Below, piece by piece: positions 1 to 11,480 of a stretch of DNA of 64,000 nucleotides (position 1 is the stretch's first letter; every line of letters starts with the position of its first letter). Origin of the DNA: Chaetorhynchus papuensis (lineage: Eukaryota > Chordata > Aves > Passeriformes > Rhipiduridae); contig VWYX01000013.1 in the NCBI GenBank assembly GCA_013396525.1, positions 405,888 through 469,887 on the forward strand, written 5' to 3'. The translations under genes were made by a program, and so were the position numbers. The notes beneath the pieces are model-generated. The model searched no databases. It saw nothing but the letters and a program-made list of their open reading frames with translations, and was not told the origin of the DNA.

Positions 1-399
1 TAAAGGAAGAATTTCTACAGTTAAATAGGTTTTCAGCATATACAAATAAATAAAGAAGTCAAAAATGTGTATGTTAAACACAGTCAGGCCATTATGCCAT
101 TTTTAGTTATGAAAAAATAACTGCAGACAAAATATTCCTAGGACAAATGAGCAAATGACCAAGCATTCTTTACAGCACTGTCTTGAATATAAATGTTGGT
201 TTTAACACATGTGAAAGTCTGAACCAGAATTTCAGCAGAGGATATGAACGTATAAAACTCCAGTTATACCTATGGTACAATTTGTTGTCAGGGTTGTCTG
301 AAAAGATGCCTTCTGTCTGTTTTTCCCCCTCCTCAGGTTCAACAGGAACCCCATGTTACAAATATGTTTCCTTTCTCAGCTGCAGTTAGAGGACTGCTA

Positions 400-443
400 T
401 CAGTGTCTGACACCTTCATCCGCGCTTCTCAGTCAGACACTGA
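400..443. repeat. Perfect inverted repeat, 12-bp stem and 20-nt loop
   Basis: The arms 400-411 (TCAGTGTCTGAC) and 432-443 (GTCAGACACTGA) are exact reverse complements separated by 20 nt. The structure could fold as a cruciform or as an RNA hairpin. Nothing nearby links it to a known element. Under equal base frequencies I would expect about 0.2 such dyads with loops up to 50 nt in a window this size, so it is unusual but could be chance. Confidence 0.75.
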
Positions 444-3400
444 CTAAAAGTCATTCCGAGTCAGCATGTCAAGAATATTCTGACAAAGACTCGAGTAAGT
501 AAAAGTTACAAGGAAACTGGAAGACAGATTTACAATTGCAGCAAATGGATCTTGAGGATATTTGGTACAAGAAAATTTCAGGTGAGCTGGAAACAGTGCT
601 GGAAGCAGTGAGGAGAACTGTGAGTGGATAGGCACAGCTTTTAGGTAGCAACAGTTTAGATCAAAAAGGAAGACATTCATGTACACAGGAAGAAAAGAGG
701 ACTCATAAGCTAAAACAGAGCAATGCAGGCGTGCTGCTTCCAGACTAAAGCAGTGTGATGCTGTGCTAATTAACTAGACCAGTGAGAACTGAAGGATCTC
801 AGGTAGACACTTTATTTAAGAGCACAAAAATAATTACCATATTATGATGCCAACTTCTATAGCCTTCCTGTTACATTTTCAAACTATCAATTCCATGCTT
901 TTTTGCATAGGAGAGCTTTCCTATAAATATTCACGCTATTTTTACTTGACAATAATTAGGTTGCTGATGTAACATAATGTATATTAATAGCACTTTTTTT
1001 CCCTCATACTTCCATTCTTCCTTTGCACTTTTTGCCTTGTCATATAAAAATAACAATAAAATGCTTTCAAGCCAGATATTTTTGCTCTGTATTGGTCTAG
1101 TGGTTGCCAAAATAGGGTTTTGATCCATGACTTCAAAACTGAAGTGTGTGCTACTGAGTAAAAAGCACTCATAAACATGCAGGCTTATGTGTTTTGAAGG
1201 TTCTGAATTTAGTCTTCAGTTTAATACTTTTTTATCTTTGCCACAGAATATTTCATACTGCAGAATGTAAATTGAATGTTCTTTCATAAATTCCAGTTTT
1301 CTAGAAAAAATACTGGTCATTATAAGAAGTCTCTTGGACAGAAGAAAAAAAATGTTCCCTCTTATAATTTTTTGTAATTTCTCCCTTTTCCCATTTTTTC
1401 TTACTTTTTCTCAACTATCTATTTTTTTCAATAGGAATCAAAATATGTACCTCTTGTTTTGCCTAAGCAAGACTACATTCTGCATCTTTCAGTTTTAACG
1501 GTTGCAGAATTTTTTTTAAGACTTCTTCATTTTCTAAAATCTAATCTTATTTTGGCAATATAAATCACATGCAGCTGCAAACCCCTCGTATTTAAAAACT
1601 CATAGTGATGCTGTAAATCCTGGAATCAATAGCTTCCAATAATCCTGTACTGTCCTGTTTGTATGGTCTCTGACAAATACGTAATATGTTTAGTCTCTTT
1701 ATTTCAAAATATCATTATATAATATCTCTTATTTAGTTTGCCCTGAAAATGTACAACACAACTTAATTTTATGTACTTCTTGACAGAATATGACACAGCT
1801 TACTTTTTGTTCATTCCTTAACATGTGAACTCTTAGAATGGGATTGGATCCTTTGCAAAAGACTGCACTTGGGCAATGCAAAGGCATGTGCCTCATCTAA
1901 GATATGAAACAAATGATTTAAAGAGGTTTTTAGAGGAGTCGCAATTACCACACAAGCTTTCTGCACGTAAATGAATACGATTTGGCTGCATATATTTACT
2001 TAGAATGTAATTACTTGCCAATCTATTACTGCTCAGCTTTGCAGAGTCTATTTTTAGAATTAAATCATCATGTGTCCTTTTCCTCTCACCACATGGGTCC
2101 TATGGTAGGATCTCTATGCTACCAAACTACAATAGACAGCACTCTTGCACAGGGCCACTGAAGGAAGATAAATTGGCCACAAGACAGGCTTTAGAATAAC
2201 TGAAGGGATTTCATACATAAACTGTGTTCTAAGAAATCCTGAGCAAGCATGTTTTGATAACTGAAAGGCATATCACTGGATTAAACAGTGTCTCTAAGAG
2301 AAGCTTCCTTAAAAATCAACATGCCAGAATGATGGAGCAGGAAGAACCTTACATTGGCTCTAAGTAGGTGAAGCTCTTGGCTCTGAAATGGGACATCCAC
2401 GTCCTCACCTCAGGCTTTTTCTTTAATACTGACCTCTTTAATAACCTATTCACATTCCTAATTTCTAAAATGAACATTGCTTTCTAAATTCTTTGTCTTT
2501 AATTTGAGCTAATAAAATTTTCAAGATATTTCATGTTTTCATCTTCATTGCCCTCCTTCTTAAGCTGTGGGAAGTTTCAGTTTGCTTTTGTGCAGCTGTT
2601 GGTATATTAGCCCTCAAGAACAAAATTTTCCTTGCTGTAAACACTTGCATTTGTTGTTGGACCAGCTTAGATTCTCCACAACTGAGGACATCTTAGGTAT
2701 CAACATTCCGTTTCTTCCACTGTATCACATATGTAATTTTTACCACAGTCCCGTCTGCATTCTGATTCATCTTCTTCCCACAGATTTTCTGATTATCCAG
2801 TCTCAGTCCTCCCATGTTATTTCAACAACGCTACGTTTCTCTCTCTTTTCTTATTTTTTCCCCTAAAAACTGTTTGGAAAATCACATTTTCTTCTCTTTT
2901 TTTTTCCAGTTTCAGAAACTATATGAAGTAACACATTAACTTCAGAAATTTAATGAAAGGGAAACCCTACATCTTGTCTAATTTCTTCATTCTGCTGTGA
3001 ACAAGACATAAATTATTACTTGTCAAAGCTTTAGTTTTTATTTGGGCTGCCTAAATATGACTGACTAAAGCATGCATGTTTAATTTTACTGCAATACACT
3101 GTTCAGGATGTACCCCAAACGATTTCTTAGCATTTGCCTTGAGAAGTAAAAGTCCAAATATCTGAAAGCTACTGATAACCTCTAGCCAAATGAATAAATC
3201 TATGTTTGTGAATTTTCTCTGCATGTGAATTGCTAAAGGAGAGCACAGTAATTCCAGCTGCTGTCTGCTATCAATGAATTAAGGTAGTGAGTGAATTATT
3301 CACAGTCTGGTAAGATATCCTGGGAAAGACTTTATTAACTAATGCATTTCTCCAATAGAATAACTTAAGCTCTTGTTTGGAGTCTAGCATTATGAAAATG

Positions 3401-4237
3401 GATTCTGGTAGTTCAAGCCCATTTATTTTTCAGTGTTTCAAAAATATAATATGAGAAAAACATGTGACAAGATGTATGTAAAGTGACTACATACACCTCT
3501 GAGATTAAAATGACATTCAGTGTCACATTTTGATGTGAACTTTCGATGTGAACAAGTGAACTTTGGCATAGGAAGGGTTATGGTTGATGAAGAAAAAATA
3601 ACAGTTTGGAGATGAGGTATTCTACAGTTTAGAATTGTGAATTTGAAGTCCATTGGTCTCCCATAGTAAGTTTCCTTTTTAATAGGTGCTGATTTAGACT
3701 GCTAAATTAATGTGTATGACTTTTAGTCAATTTTCTACTGGTACAGAGACTTTGATTTTATAACTTTTTCTCCCCTTTGTCAAGGTGTTGACATGTGACA
3801 ATGTTCTCTTGATTAGAAGGATGACTGAGAGTACTTCAGCAAGAAACAGTGCTTTATGTGAATGAAGAAATAATAATATATGCATGCATCTTATAAAAGA
3901 TGGATATGAGCAGGAGGGAGACTTATTTTCCAAAGCTGTGAAAGGGTTTGGGTCTTGCTTTTCAATGAGACCTGATTGCTGGAAAAGTCAAGTGTCAACC
4001 ATTCCAGTCCCAGTGGTTGCTTCTGTCTGGTAAGGCTGTGCCTTCCACTTTCTTTTTTGGTTGTAAATAATGTGCATGTGTGGAATATGTTATAGCCTAG
4101 CATTATGTCCTGAGGGCCCAAATATACTGAAAGAGAAGAAAAGCTATTCAATGGGCATTTTTATCTGCGTAGTCACCCTAGAAGACCCCGAAAGGAGCCA
4201 TCATTGCTTCGTTTTCATTTGTTTTCCTTCCTTGTCA

Positions 4238-4567
4238 CTATTCAGAAGCCTCTGGGAGGAGATCCCTGGCTGCCTGCTGGCTCTGAAACTCCCATAATAA
4301 GAGCTCAGGGTATTCCTCACTGCTCACACAGTGAGCATACAGTGAGCTGCTGTGGCTGAGCTCAATGCTGCTGCTTGTTGAGGAGCTGGAGCTGCTCACA
4401 TTGCTGTCTGCCTGACACCCCTGGAGCAAGGAATAGCTGTCAAAGTGTGGGAATAGGGGAGGCTGCTTTACATTTGGCCAAATGACAACAACTGCTTTTT
4501 GAGGTTTTGAAATGTGTTTTTGTTTTAGAAGACATGAACAGCATCTTTTGAATATGTTGCAAATCAT
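4238..4567 (-). other. GC-rich patch with serine-rich 109-codon reading frame, not identified
   Basis: A minus-strand frame of 109 codons lies over a patch that is clearly GC-richer than its flanks, roughly 4240-4460. The C-terminal half is acidic and serine-rich, with a run SSSSSSTSSS followed by IELSHSSSLYAHC and an end reading EYPELLLWEFQ...DLLPEASE before the stop. I do not recognise the protein. The upstream part reads through AT-rich DNA and has no convincing splice acceptor. It might be a terminal exon, a retropseudogene fragment or a chance frame over CAG/CTG-like DNA. A short dyad at 4316-4335 (arms CTCACTG and CAGTGAG) lies inside it. Confidence 0.15.
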
Positions 4568-6891
4568 GTGTGCAAATGCTGCTTTTGATTTAAGTCAAAT
4601 ATTTCTCATTTCTGAAACAGAATGCAGAGTAATCTTTAGCCCTGTCTCTGAGTATTTACAGGTCCCATTTTTATTCTCTGTTATGATTCTTTTCATATAG
4701 ATGCCAATATTATGACAGTACTTTACAAATAAGGTCAGAAAAATATTTATTCTGAATAGGATTTATTTGTAAATTTTAGATATCCTTTTAACTTTTCTGT
4801 GTTTGGCACATGGCATGAAAACATAACCCAGAAAAGGAAAGTTTATATCAGCTATATTTAAATATTTTAACTGGGGACAATGGATTGGCTACACGCGCAT
4901 TCTATAACTGCATTCTTTTCTTTTAAAACCTCTTACCTCAAATTTTAATCTGCCTTTTTCTAAATGCTGCAAAGAAACTATATCTTCTGAAACTGTCACT
5001 AAGAAAAATTACCTGAGGGCATTCTGACTTTCAGATTAAGCTTTATTTTGTCATTTATTTCTATTAACAATCATTAAGGAATTTAATAATTATAAGCTTC
5101 ATTAGCATTTTAATGAGACCAGTGGCCATTGCTAAGTGTAATTAAATTAGTTTTATTGTATGATATTTTGAATCTGTGATTAAATTAAGTTTTACTGTGC
5201 TTTGAAGAGTAAACCTGTAGAGATCACTCTTCAGTAATGGTCTTGTTAACTTGTGAGGAGTCTGCAAAATAGACATAGCCTGGAAAAAAGGCAAAATACT
5301 CCCTACAGAAGTTAGTCTTAAAAATAGAGAAATCAAATGCTGCTACCAGTTCTAAGATTACCAATATATTCTTAGTGACAGCAGTGACCTGTTAAATACC
5401 ATTAATTGTGAGTAGCTTTATATAATCTATTTTTAACTTTTCAAAATAGCATCTAGATGATCTGGCAAATTGTTCTCTATAAATCAGGGAGAGAATCCTG
5501 TAGTTCTTGCTCAGACAAAACTTCCATTGAGTTCAAATGGAATTTCACCCCATTAAGAACAGCAGGGTTTGTAAAAGCAAAGTATTATTGGTGATTGTTG
5601 CAGTTATTATACTTTTAAAAAAATAAATAAATTGGGTAGTGAGGAAAGACAGTGAGAGGAGGAAAAGAGATGCTTCAATTGGAATCAGTTAAATTCCTAT
5701 GATCTGTCTGTTAAAATCCTATGAAAAGACACACAAGCATAAGATTAGGCATGTATTGGTCCATGCCCAAACTCTGTGAAATCTTTAATAGAGTGCCCTG
5801 TACTAGAACAGGGTAAGCACTGTGTAAACTCTGGAAGGTGGCTTGTTCCCACTCATTTATGAAGTAACAACTGCTGTCTGCCTTCCAGTAGTTAGTCCTC
5901 ATCTTCTCTTATCATCATGATTGTACCTGAATGTTCTACCCCATTTAGCTGGATTTCAATAAGCATAAAGTTTGTTAACAAGTAAGTTTTTATTTGCTTA
6001 TTAGGGTTTGAGATGTTAAGTATATTTATGGTTGCATATCTTTTTTTCCTTTCTGAAACAATTCAGTCCAAGGCTTGACAAAGTTGAATGCACTGTCCAT
6101 CTTAAGATTGAATTTCTTTTCTTTTAATTAAGAGGGCCTGCAGTGGAAGAAAATATACAGTTTCTCTGCTAAAACAGACAGCTGGGACTTGATAAGCTTC
6201 ATGCCTCAATGTTTCAGAGTGGTGACCTATTTTTGGCCAAGTTTCCTCATGCAAATGCTCTTGAGGTTTGGAATTTCATAAAAACTTCAAGCTTTTTTCA
6301 GTTTGGAAAAGACCTTTGCCCACCTATATACAATACCACTTTTTTCCACTTCGATAATTGCCAAAATTGATGTGTCAGGGGTGTGATTTAGTTCTTCATA
6401 CCTTCAACATGGTAACCTATGCCATGTTTCTAGAGTGAGGTGGGCTTAGCAACACCTGCAATTTCTTCCAGCAATGTTGTCCGCAGAGAGAGTAAGAGAG
6501 AGAACAGACGCATGGAGCAGTGGACAAAAAGCTGGGACAGGTAAAGAAAACATGAAGCAAAGAACCCAGAGTCGAGCAGAAATAGGTATGGGGCAGGGTC
6601 CATGAACTGAATTTTTGAGAAATAGAGTCTGTAACTCTTAAAGACCATTCCTTGTGTAGGAACCAAATTCAGGGTCCCCATTAGTTTAATAATTTTTTTT
6701 ATAATTATGTTCCCTCTGTCAGCAGTGATTGGTTCATGTTAAAAAAACCAAATAAACAACAAAATTCTTTGGAGTGTTAATAGGCTAGTTCAAATAGCAG
6801 CAGACAGGGATTGAAATCTAAAGGTTCCTTTCTTTATAATCAGTAAGGGTTAAGTGTAATCAAAAGGTTACATTTCTAGGACATTTCTTCC

Positions 6892-6906
6892 TTTTTTTTT
6901 TTTTTT
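6892..6906. repeat. Poly-T run (T15)
   Basis: Fifteen consecutive T bases. The sequence on either side is not recognisable as a retroelement body, so I cannot call it a retroposon tail. Confidence 0.8.
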
Positions 6907-7614
6907 GATTCAATAATGAGCACTTTATTTATTTATTTTTTATTTTACCATTGTAAAGCTGAGAACTTAAGGAATTTAGGTCGCCCATATGCATAAGTTA
7001 GTTGAGGTCAAGACAGTGCTTAGAATAGTGTGACAGAGAAATCTTGAACAAAGTTGTTATCAGATCAAATAATTGCAAACTGGAGAAAATTGTAACTGGA
7101 AAGTGACCAAAGCAAAACTGTGCTCCATTGTAATATTGGGAAGTTGTTGCCACTTTTAACCTCAGATTTGCTTTCCTAAATCAGGTGTATTACATGTCTG
7201 TTTGTATTTTAACTTACCTGTATTTAAAGAACTGTTTAGCTTCTTTAAATCCATTTGTGTTGTGATAGCTGATAGAGCATAGGCCACACAGGAATTCTGC
7301 CAGTAAGGCAAATGACTAAATCGCAGATCAAACCTAAAATCAGCTACATTATAAACTGTGAGACAGCCTTCAGCTTAGATACATGGCTCCTGGTTACATG
7401 CAAATTCTTATTTGTGGATAGTCTCACACATTTAGAAGGTTTTATCTGGGCCTGTGGTATGCACTTGTAAGCCAAAATCCTAATTCTCTTCCTGCCTCTT
7501 CCCTTAATGTGTGCTGAAGCTAGTCAGACTTGTGCATTTGAGAAGTACTTCAGCATTCAGCTCACATAGAAAGGATAAAACATAATACTCTATTTTTAGC
7601 TACATTGTAACTTC

Positions 7615-7634
7615 TGATGAATTGCAATTCATCA
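7615..7634. repeat. Perfect 20-bp palindrome
   Basis: The half-site TGATGAATTG is followed directly by its exact reverse complement CAATTCATCA. The bases just outside (C at 7614, A at 7635) do not pair. A gapless 10+10 dyad is expected about 0.06 times in a random 64-kb window with equal base frequencies. It contains the AATT core and TGAT/ATCA half-sites typical of homeodomain binding sites, but function is inference only. Confidence 0.75.
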
Positions 7635-10104
7635 AAATTAGGGGTACTTTAGTGAGTCTTTTTATCATCACTAGACTGTTCCAGCAGTATTTTTATAATA
7701 TAGTAATAGTTCATAGTGTATAAAACCAATAAATGTCCTTGGTACCTGTGAGAAGAATATGGGAGATGCAAAGATTTTGCACTGAGAGAAAAAGGCTGGA
7801 TCATTTGTTACTCATCTCTGACACTGTAAGCTTTTTCCCAGAAAGGTATTATCTAGATATTTCTGTGGTTTTTAATGGCATGAGAAACCATTTTCCCTTT
7901 CCTTGGGAGATGTCTCCCCAAGCCATCCATCAGCACTGAGTGCAGAGGGAATTTCTCCCATAGCAAAGCCAAAGCATTCCCTGTAGAACATTTATTTTTC
8001 TGCTAGTTTCTGGTAGAACAGGGTTTAGGAGTGTTGCTCGTGTGAAGTTCATTTAGTGTATTCAGGTACCTGAAGACAGAACTATCTCAGCTCCTGCTTG
8101 CTCTCATTTGCTCTTAGACCTTGTTTTAGCTGATACAGGTGGTGTTACAGTATGAAGTCTGGAAATACCCTCAAAAGCATAACAAGATAGTTGTGTTTTC
8201 TGATGAATTGCTTTACAGAGATTGTAAATATGCATTTTACAGGATAGCTATTTGTATACCACATAAAGCACATGTTTACCAGTGGGAATTGTGTGGTTTT
8301 CTGTAATTATTAGAACCTATTGATTGTCTTCCATTATGTTAATGTTTCCAAATTAAGCAATATGAAGCAATTTTCTGCCATCCTGTATCTCAGAAGCCTA
8401 GGGATATTATCTGCAAATTTTACTGCAAGTCTAGACACCTCTGTGAATAAAACTAATAATTTACTTCATTGTAAGTTTCTCTTCTGATTGTAATCAATGA
8501 ACCTTGCACTATGGAATAATAATGAGGTGACAAATGAGGAAATAACCCTTCTGAGGTAGGGAAAGGGTGATGATAAAAGGCACAATGAGCATTCAATTGA
8601 CTTCTTAAACAATAATACTTTTGCCCTTTCTTTTGAAGGCTGGCTACTTTCAGATAATCATAAGCTGTTTGCAGCTATGACCACTTCAAAAAAGAAGAAT
8701 AATTTTAATGATGAGCCATTATCATAATTGCTTCAGCATTTCCTGGACTTGTTAAGAGAGCTTATTTCTGGCCATATAGTACTTTATTGGCTTTTGATAT
8801 ACTGTATCATCTGTTCAATTTGTGGAAAACCATCAAAGGTGAATATCTGAATGCTGGGGGTGGAAGCACCAAAAGATTCTGCCAATTATTTCCAAAATCA
8901 GCTGCAGTCAAGTTGCCCTGATTTTACTTCTTCTAAACTTACTTCAGAAATATAAGTATATTCTCATTTCAAATTTGGTTCTAATCTCTTTTAGGACAAT
9001 TCCTGCCACTCACCATTCCTGTTCTATAGATTTGTATTTTATTGTCATATTTTGTATTATTTAATCCATTCTCAAAATCTTCCAGTTGATTCTATGACTT
9101 TTGCTTCATTTCCTATCTTATGTATCTATACTTTCATTTCCGTTTTTTCTTCTCTTTTCTTACTAGATTTGTTTTTTTCCTTACCGTCCTCGCTGTTTTA
9201 TTTCTATGCTTCTCATGATTCTCTTTTGTTATGTTTTTCCTTTCTATTTTTGCACACATGTCTTATTTGCTCTCATGTGGTATTTCATATAAGAACAGAG
9301 GTCACAGACATAATTATGAGATGTGAAGGTGGGTTTACATTACTGTGTACTTGGGAAGTTAATGAAATAGAAACATTCAAAGGAGTGTTTGTGTTATGTT
9401 TATTGTTTCTAAATGCATGTATAAACATATGCACCACTATTTGTATATTGCTTTTGACAAGGGAAAGAATTATTTCAACTTCTTCAAGTAGTCAGAGAAT
9501 AAGAAACAAATATATTGGTAAATTTGTGGATGTATGAGTCTGTAATTACCCACCAGTGGTTCTTAAAGAAATATAATGAAAATATTTGAGCATTCTGAGC
9601 CCCTTCTATCAGGAACTTCAAATCTGAGAGTTTGATGACACATCAGGAAAAATATGATTTCTTAATTTTTTCCCAAAGTGATCACTGGCACAGAGCAAAG
9701 GTCACATTCAGAATCCAGAGAATATCCATGTCCCTCATTTAGAAAAAGTAGTAGTATGAATGTTAGTTTATTTATTAAACAAGTTAGTTAGAAACAAGTT
9801 AGTTTCTTCCTTGATTTCTTTTTGGGTGGTAATTGTGGACTTTTTGTTCTCTCTTTTATATTTTGCTAATAGATCCTTGCGATTGAGTGATATGTTTGAA
9901 CTGAAATGCTCTATCCAAATGCAAAGTGAGCTAGGTTTGACAGAATATCTATCAGCAAACTGAATGGAAAAGGCTGAGTCATAGAGACAAACAGGAGCAT
10001 TTTTGCTGCATTGGTGAATGTTAGCTCATATGGCCTGGATAGGAGACCTGCTTCCCTTAGTTGCTTCTGTGTTTGAGATAAAAAGATAGGCACTTCCAGA
10101 AAAT

Positions 10105-10180
10105 TAAAAAAAAACAAACTAACAAAAACCCAAACACACATACAAAAACCAACCCAAACAATGAAAAAGAAAACCCAAAC
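10105..10180. repeat. A/C-rich low-complexity tract
   Basis: About 75 bp on the plus strand made almost only of A and C in irregular blocks such as AAAAACCCAAAC and AACCCAAAC, so the other strand is T/G-rich. There is no fixed period. Similar irregular tracts occur at 44551-44602 and 57185-57246, and in G/T orientation at 26795-26850 and 43483-43556. Confidence 0.7.
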
Positions 10181-11348
10181 ATGATAAAGAGCAGGACTGT
10201 GTGTTCACAAATGCTTGTGTTTGTACAGGTAATATTGTAACTTGTAGCCCCTAAGAGGACTGAACCCTAGCTAGGGAAAACATTCCCTGTCTGGAAAACA
10301 TTCTCACAGTGAAGTGGGTGTGCTTAGGAGCAGTTTTATCAAGTCTAAGAAGCTTAGATAGCTGTGCATCTACACATGAGAGAGGATTCAGCATGGCTCA
10401 CTTCCCTATTCCAAGATGGTTTAGTTGACACGTATTGCAAGGAGCCCACCACAGAGCCTGTCTCTGTATTCAGTCTTTATGCCACAGAAATAACACTGAA
10501 GTAGATTGCAGTGCTGCCTTTAGTCCTTGGGCATATTGAGCTGAAAAGGTGAACACAAAAGGATGATTATTTTGTCTTTGGCCCACGGTGCCCCACAGAG
10601 TGCCCGCAGTGCCACCACTACCACCACAGCTTGGTCAATGTGTGGGTGCACCAGGCTGCTCTGCTACCCTTTAGCAATGTGGGTGGGGGCAAAGCTGTTC
10701 ACCCAGCTGGGGCAAATGCACTGAGCAGTGTAGACACAGTCGGTATTTACCAGGTCTCTGAGTTCTGAGCAAGACTCTGAATCCTACTGTCAGCATAGGA
10801 ATGTTCTGAAGAAGTTCTAGGAAACAGCTGGAATGCATTATTATTTTTCTGGAAACAAATATAGGACATTAACTGAGATTTCGTGGGTACAGATGAGCAC
10901 TTCTGGATTAACTCTGCTTAATTGTACGAAGTCAAAATTAATTTTCTATTTTCTTTGTTGAGTCAAGTTAGCAAGATTTTACAAAGCTTTCTCGTGCACT
11001 GAGAAGGAGTAAAGTGGCATACGAGGCTGATGTTGGTTTGCTTTTGAAAAGACACTGAATATTAATAATTCTAAGCTGTATTACTTAGGAGGAAGTCTTA
11101 ATAGAGAATGGAGACTTACGAGGATGCTAGGCTTACTACCAAACAGATGGAGTCATCCTGATTCAGATGGTTTGGGGTTGGTTTTTTAAAATTACAAGCT
11201 CTGTTCAGTTTGGGCAGTGAGGAATAGTAACTGTTTAAGCATAGTAGTATTTTTTTTTTAAACAAAAGCAATGGTAGTATATAGGATTTAGTTATTCTCC
11301 ATTTTCACACTCAGGAAGTATAGGAGAATTACCATTTTTTTCATACCG

Positions 11349-11480
11349 CAGAATCATAGAATGGTCTGGGTTGGAAGGTTGGTTTGCTTGGAAGAGACCT
11401 TTTAAAGATCGTCTTCGGTTAGATGATGTTGCTCAAAACTCCTGATCATATAGCTGTCTTCTTGATACCTGTCCTAAATA
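11349..11480 (-). mobile_element. CR1 LINE 3'-end fragment (antisense to plus strand)
   Basis: The plus strand reads GAATCATAGAATGG, then TCTGGGTTGGAAGG and GAGACCTTTTAAAGATC. These are the reverse complement of the CR1 3' end that is dispersed through bird genomes (normally GAATCATAGAATGGTTTGGG, then TTGGAAGGGACCTTAAAGATC). Between TTGGAAGG and GAGACC there are extra bases in which TTGGAAG recurs, which looks like a small internal duplication. The segment AGATGATGTTGCTCAAAACTC after it still resembles degraded CR1, but the left end on the element is uncertain. It is a 5'-truncated dead copy with no open reverse transcriptase frame. Confidence 0.85.

Larger units (their letters stand above)
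1..11348. other. Unique AT-rich non-coding DNA, no gene seen
   Basis: About 11.3 kb of low-GC sequence without a recognisable exon, RNA gene or well-preserved transposon. Reading frames are short and lie on both strands. The longest, 161 codons at 9052-9537 on the plus strand, is rich in Phe, Leu and Ser because the DNA is a pyrimidine-rich tract, so I do not treat it as a gene. Separately listed are a hairpin at 400-443, a GC-rich patch at about 4238-4567, a palindrome at 7615-7634, a T15 run at 6892-6906 and an A/C-rich tract at 10105-10180. A second GC-richer patch at about 10580-10760 is unassigned. Confidence 0.6.

Noticed and set aside
9052..9537. 161-codon frame with many hydrophobic residues, membrane-protein-like
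   Set aside because: The hydrophobic residues come from a pyrimidine-rich tract. No domain, no splice context, and a codon pattern typical of chance frames.
9550..9566. CAGTGGTTCTTAAAG, resembling a hAT DNA-transposon terminal repeat
   Set aside because: A single short match without a partner inverted repeat or 8-bp target duplication.
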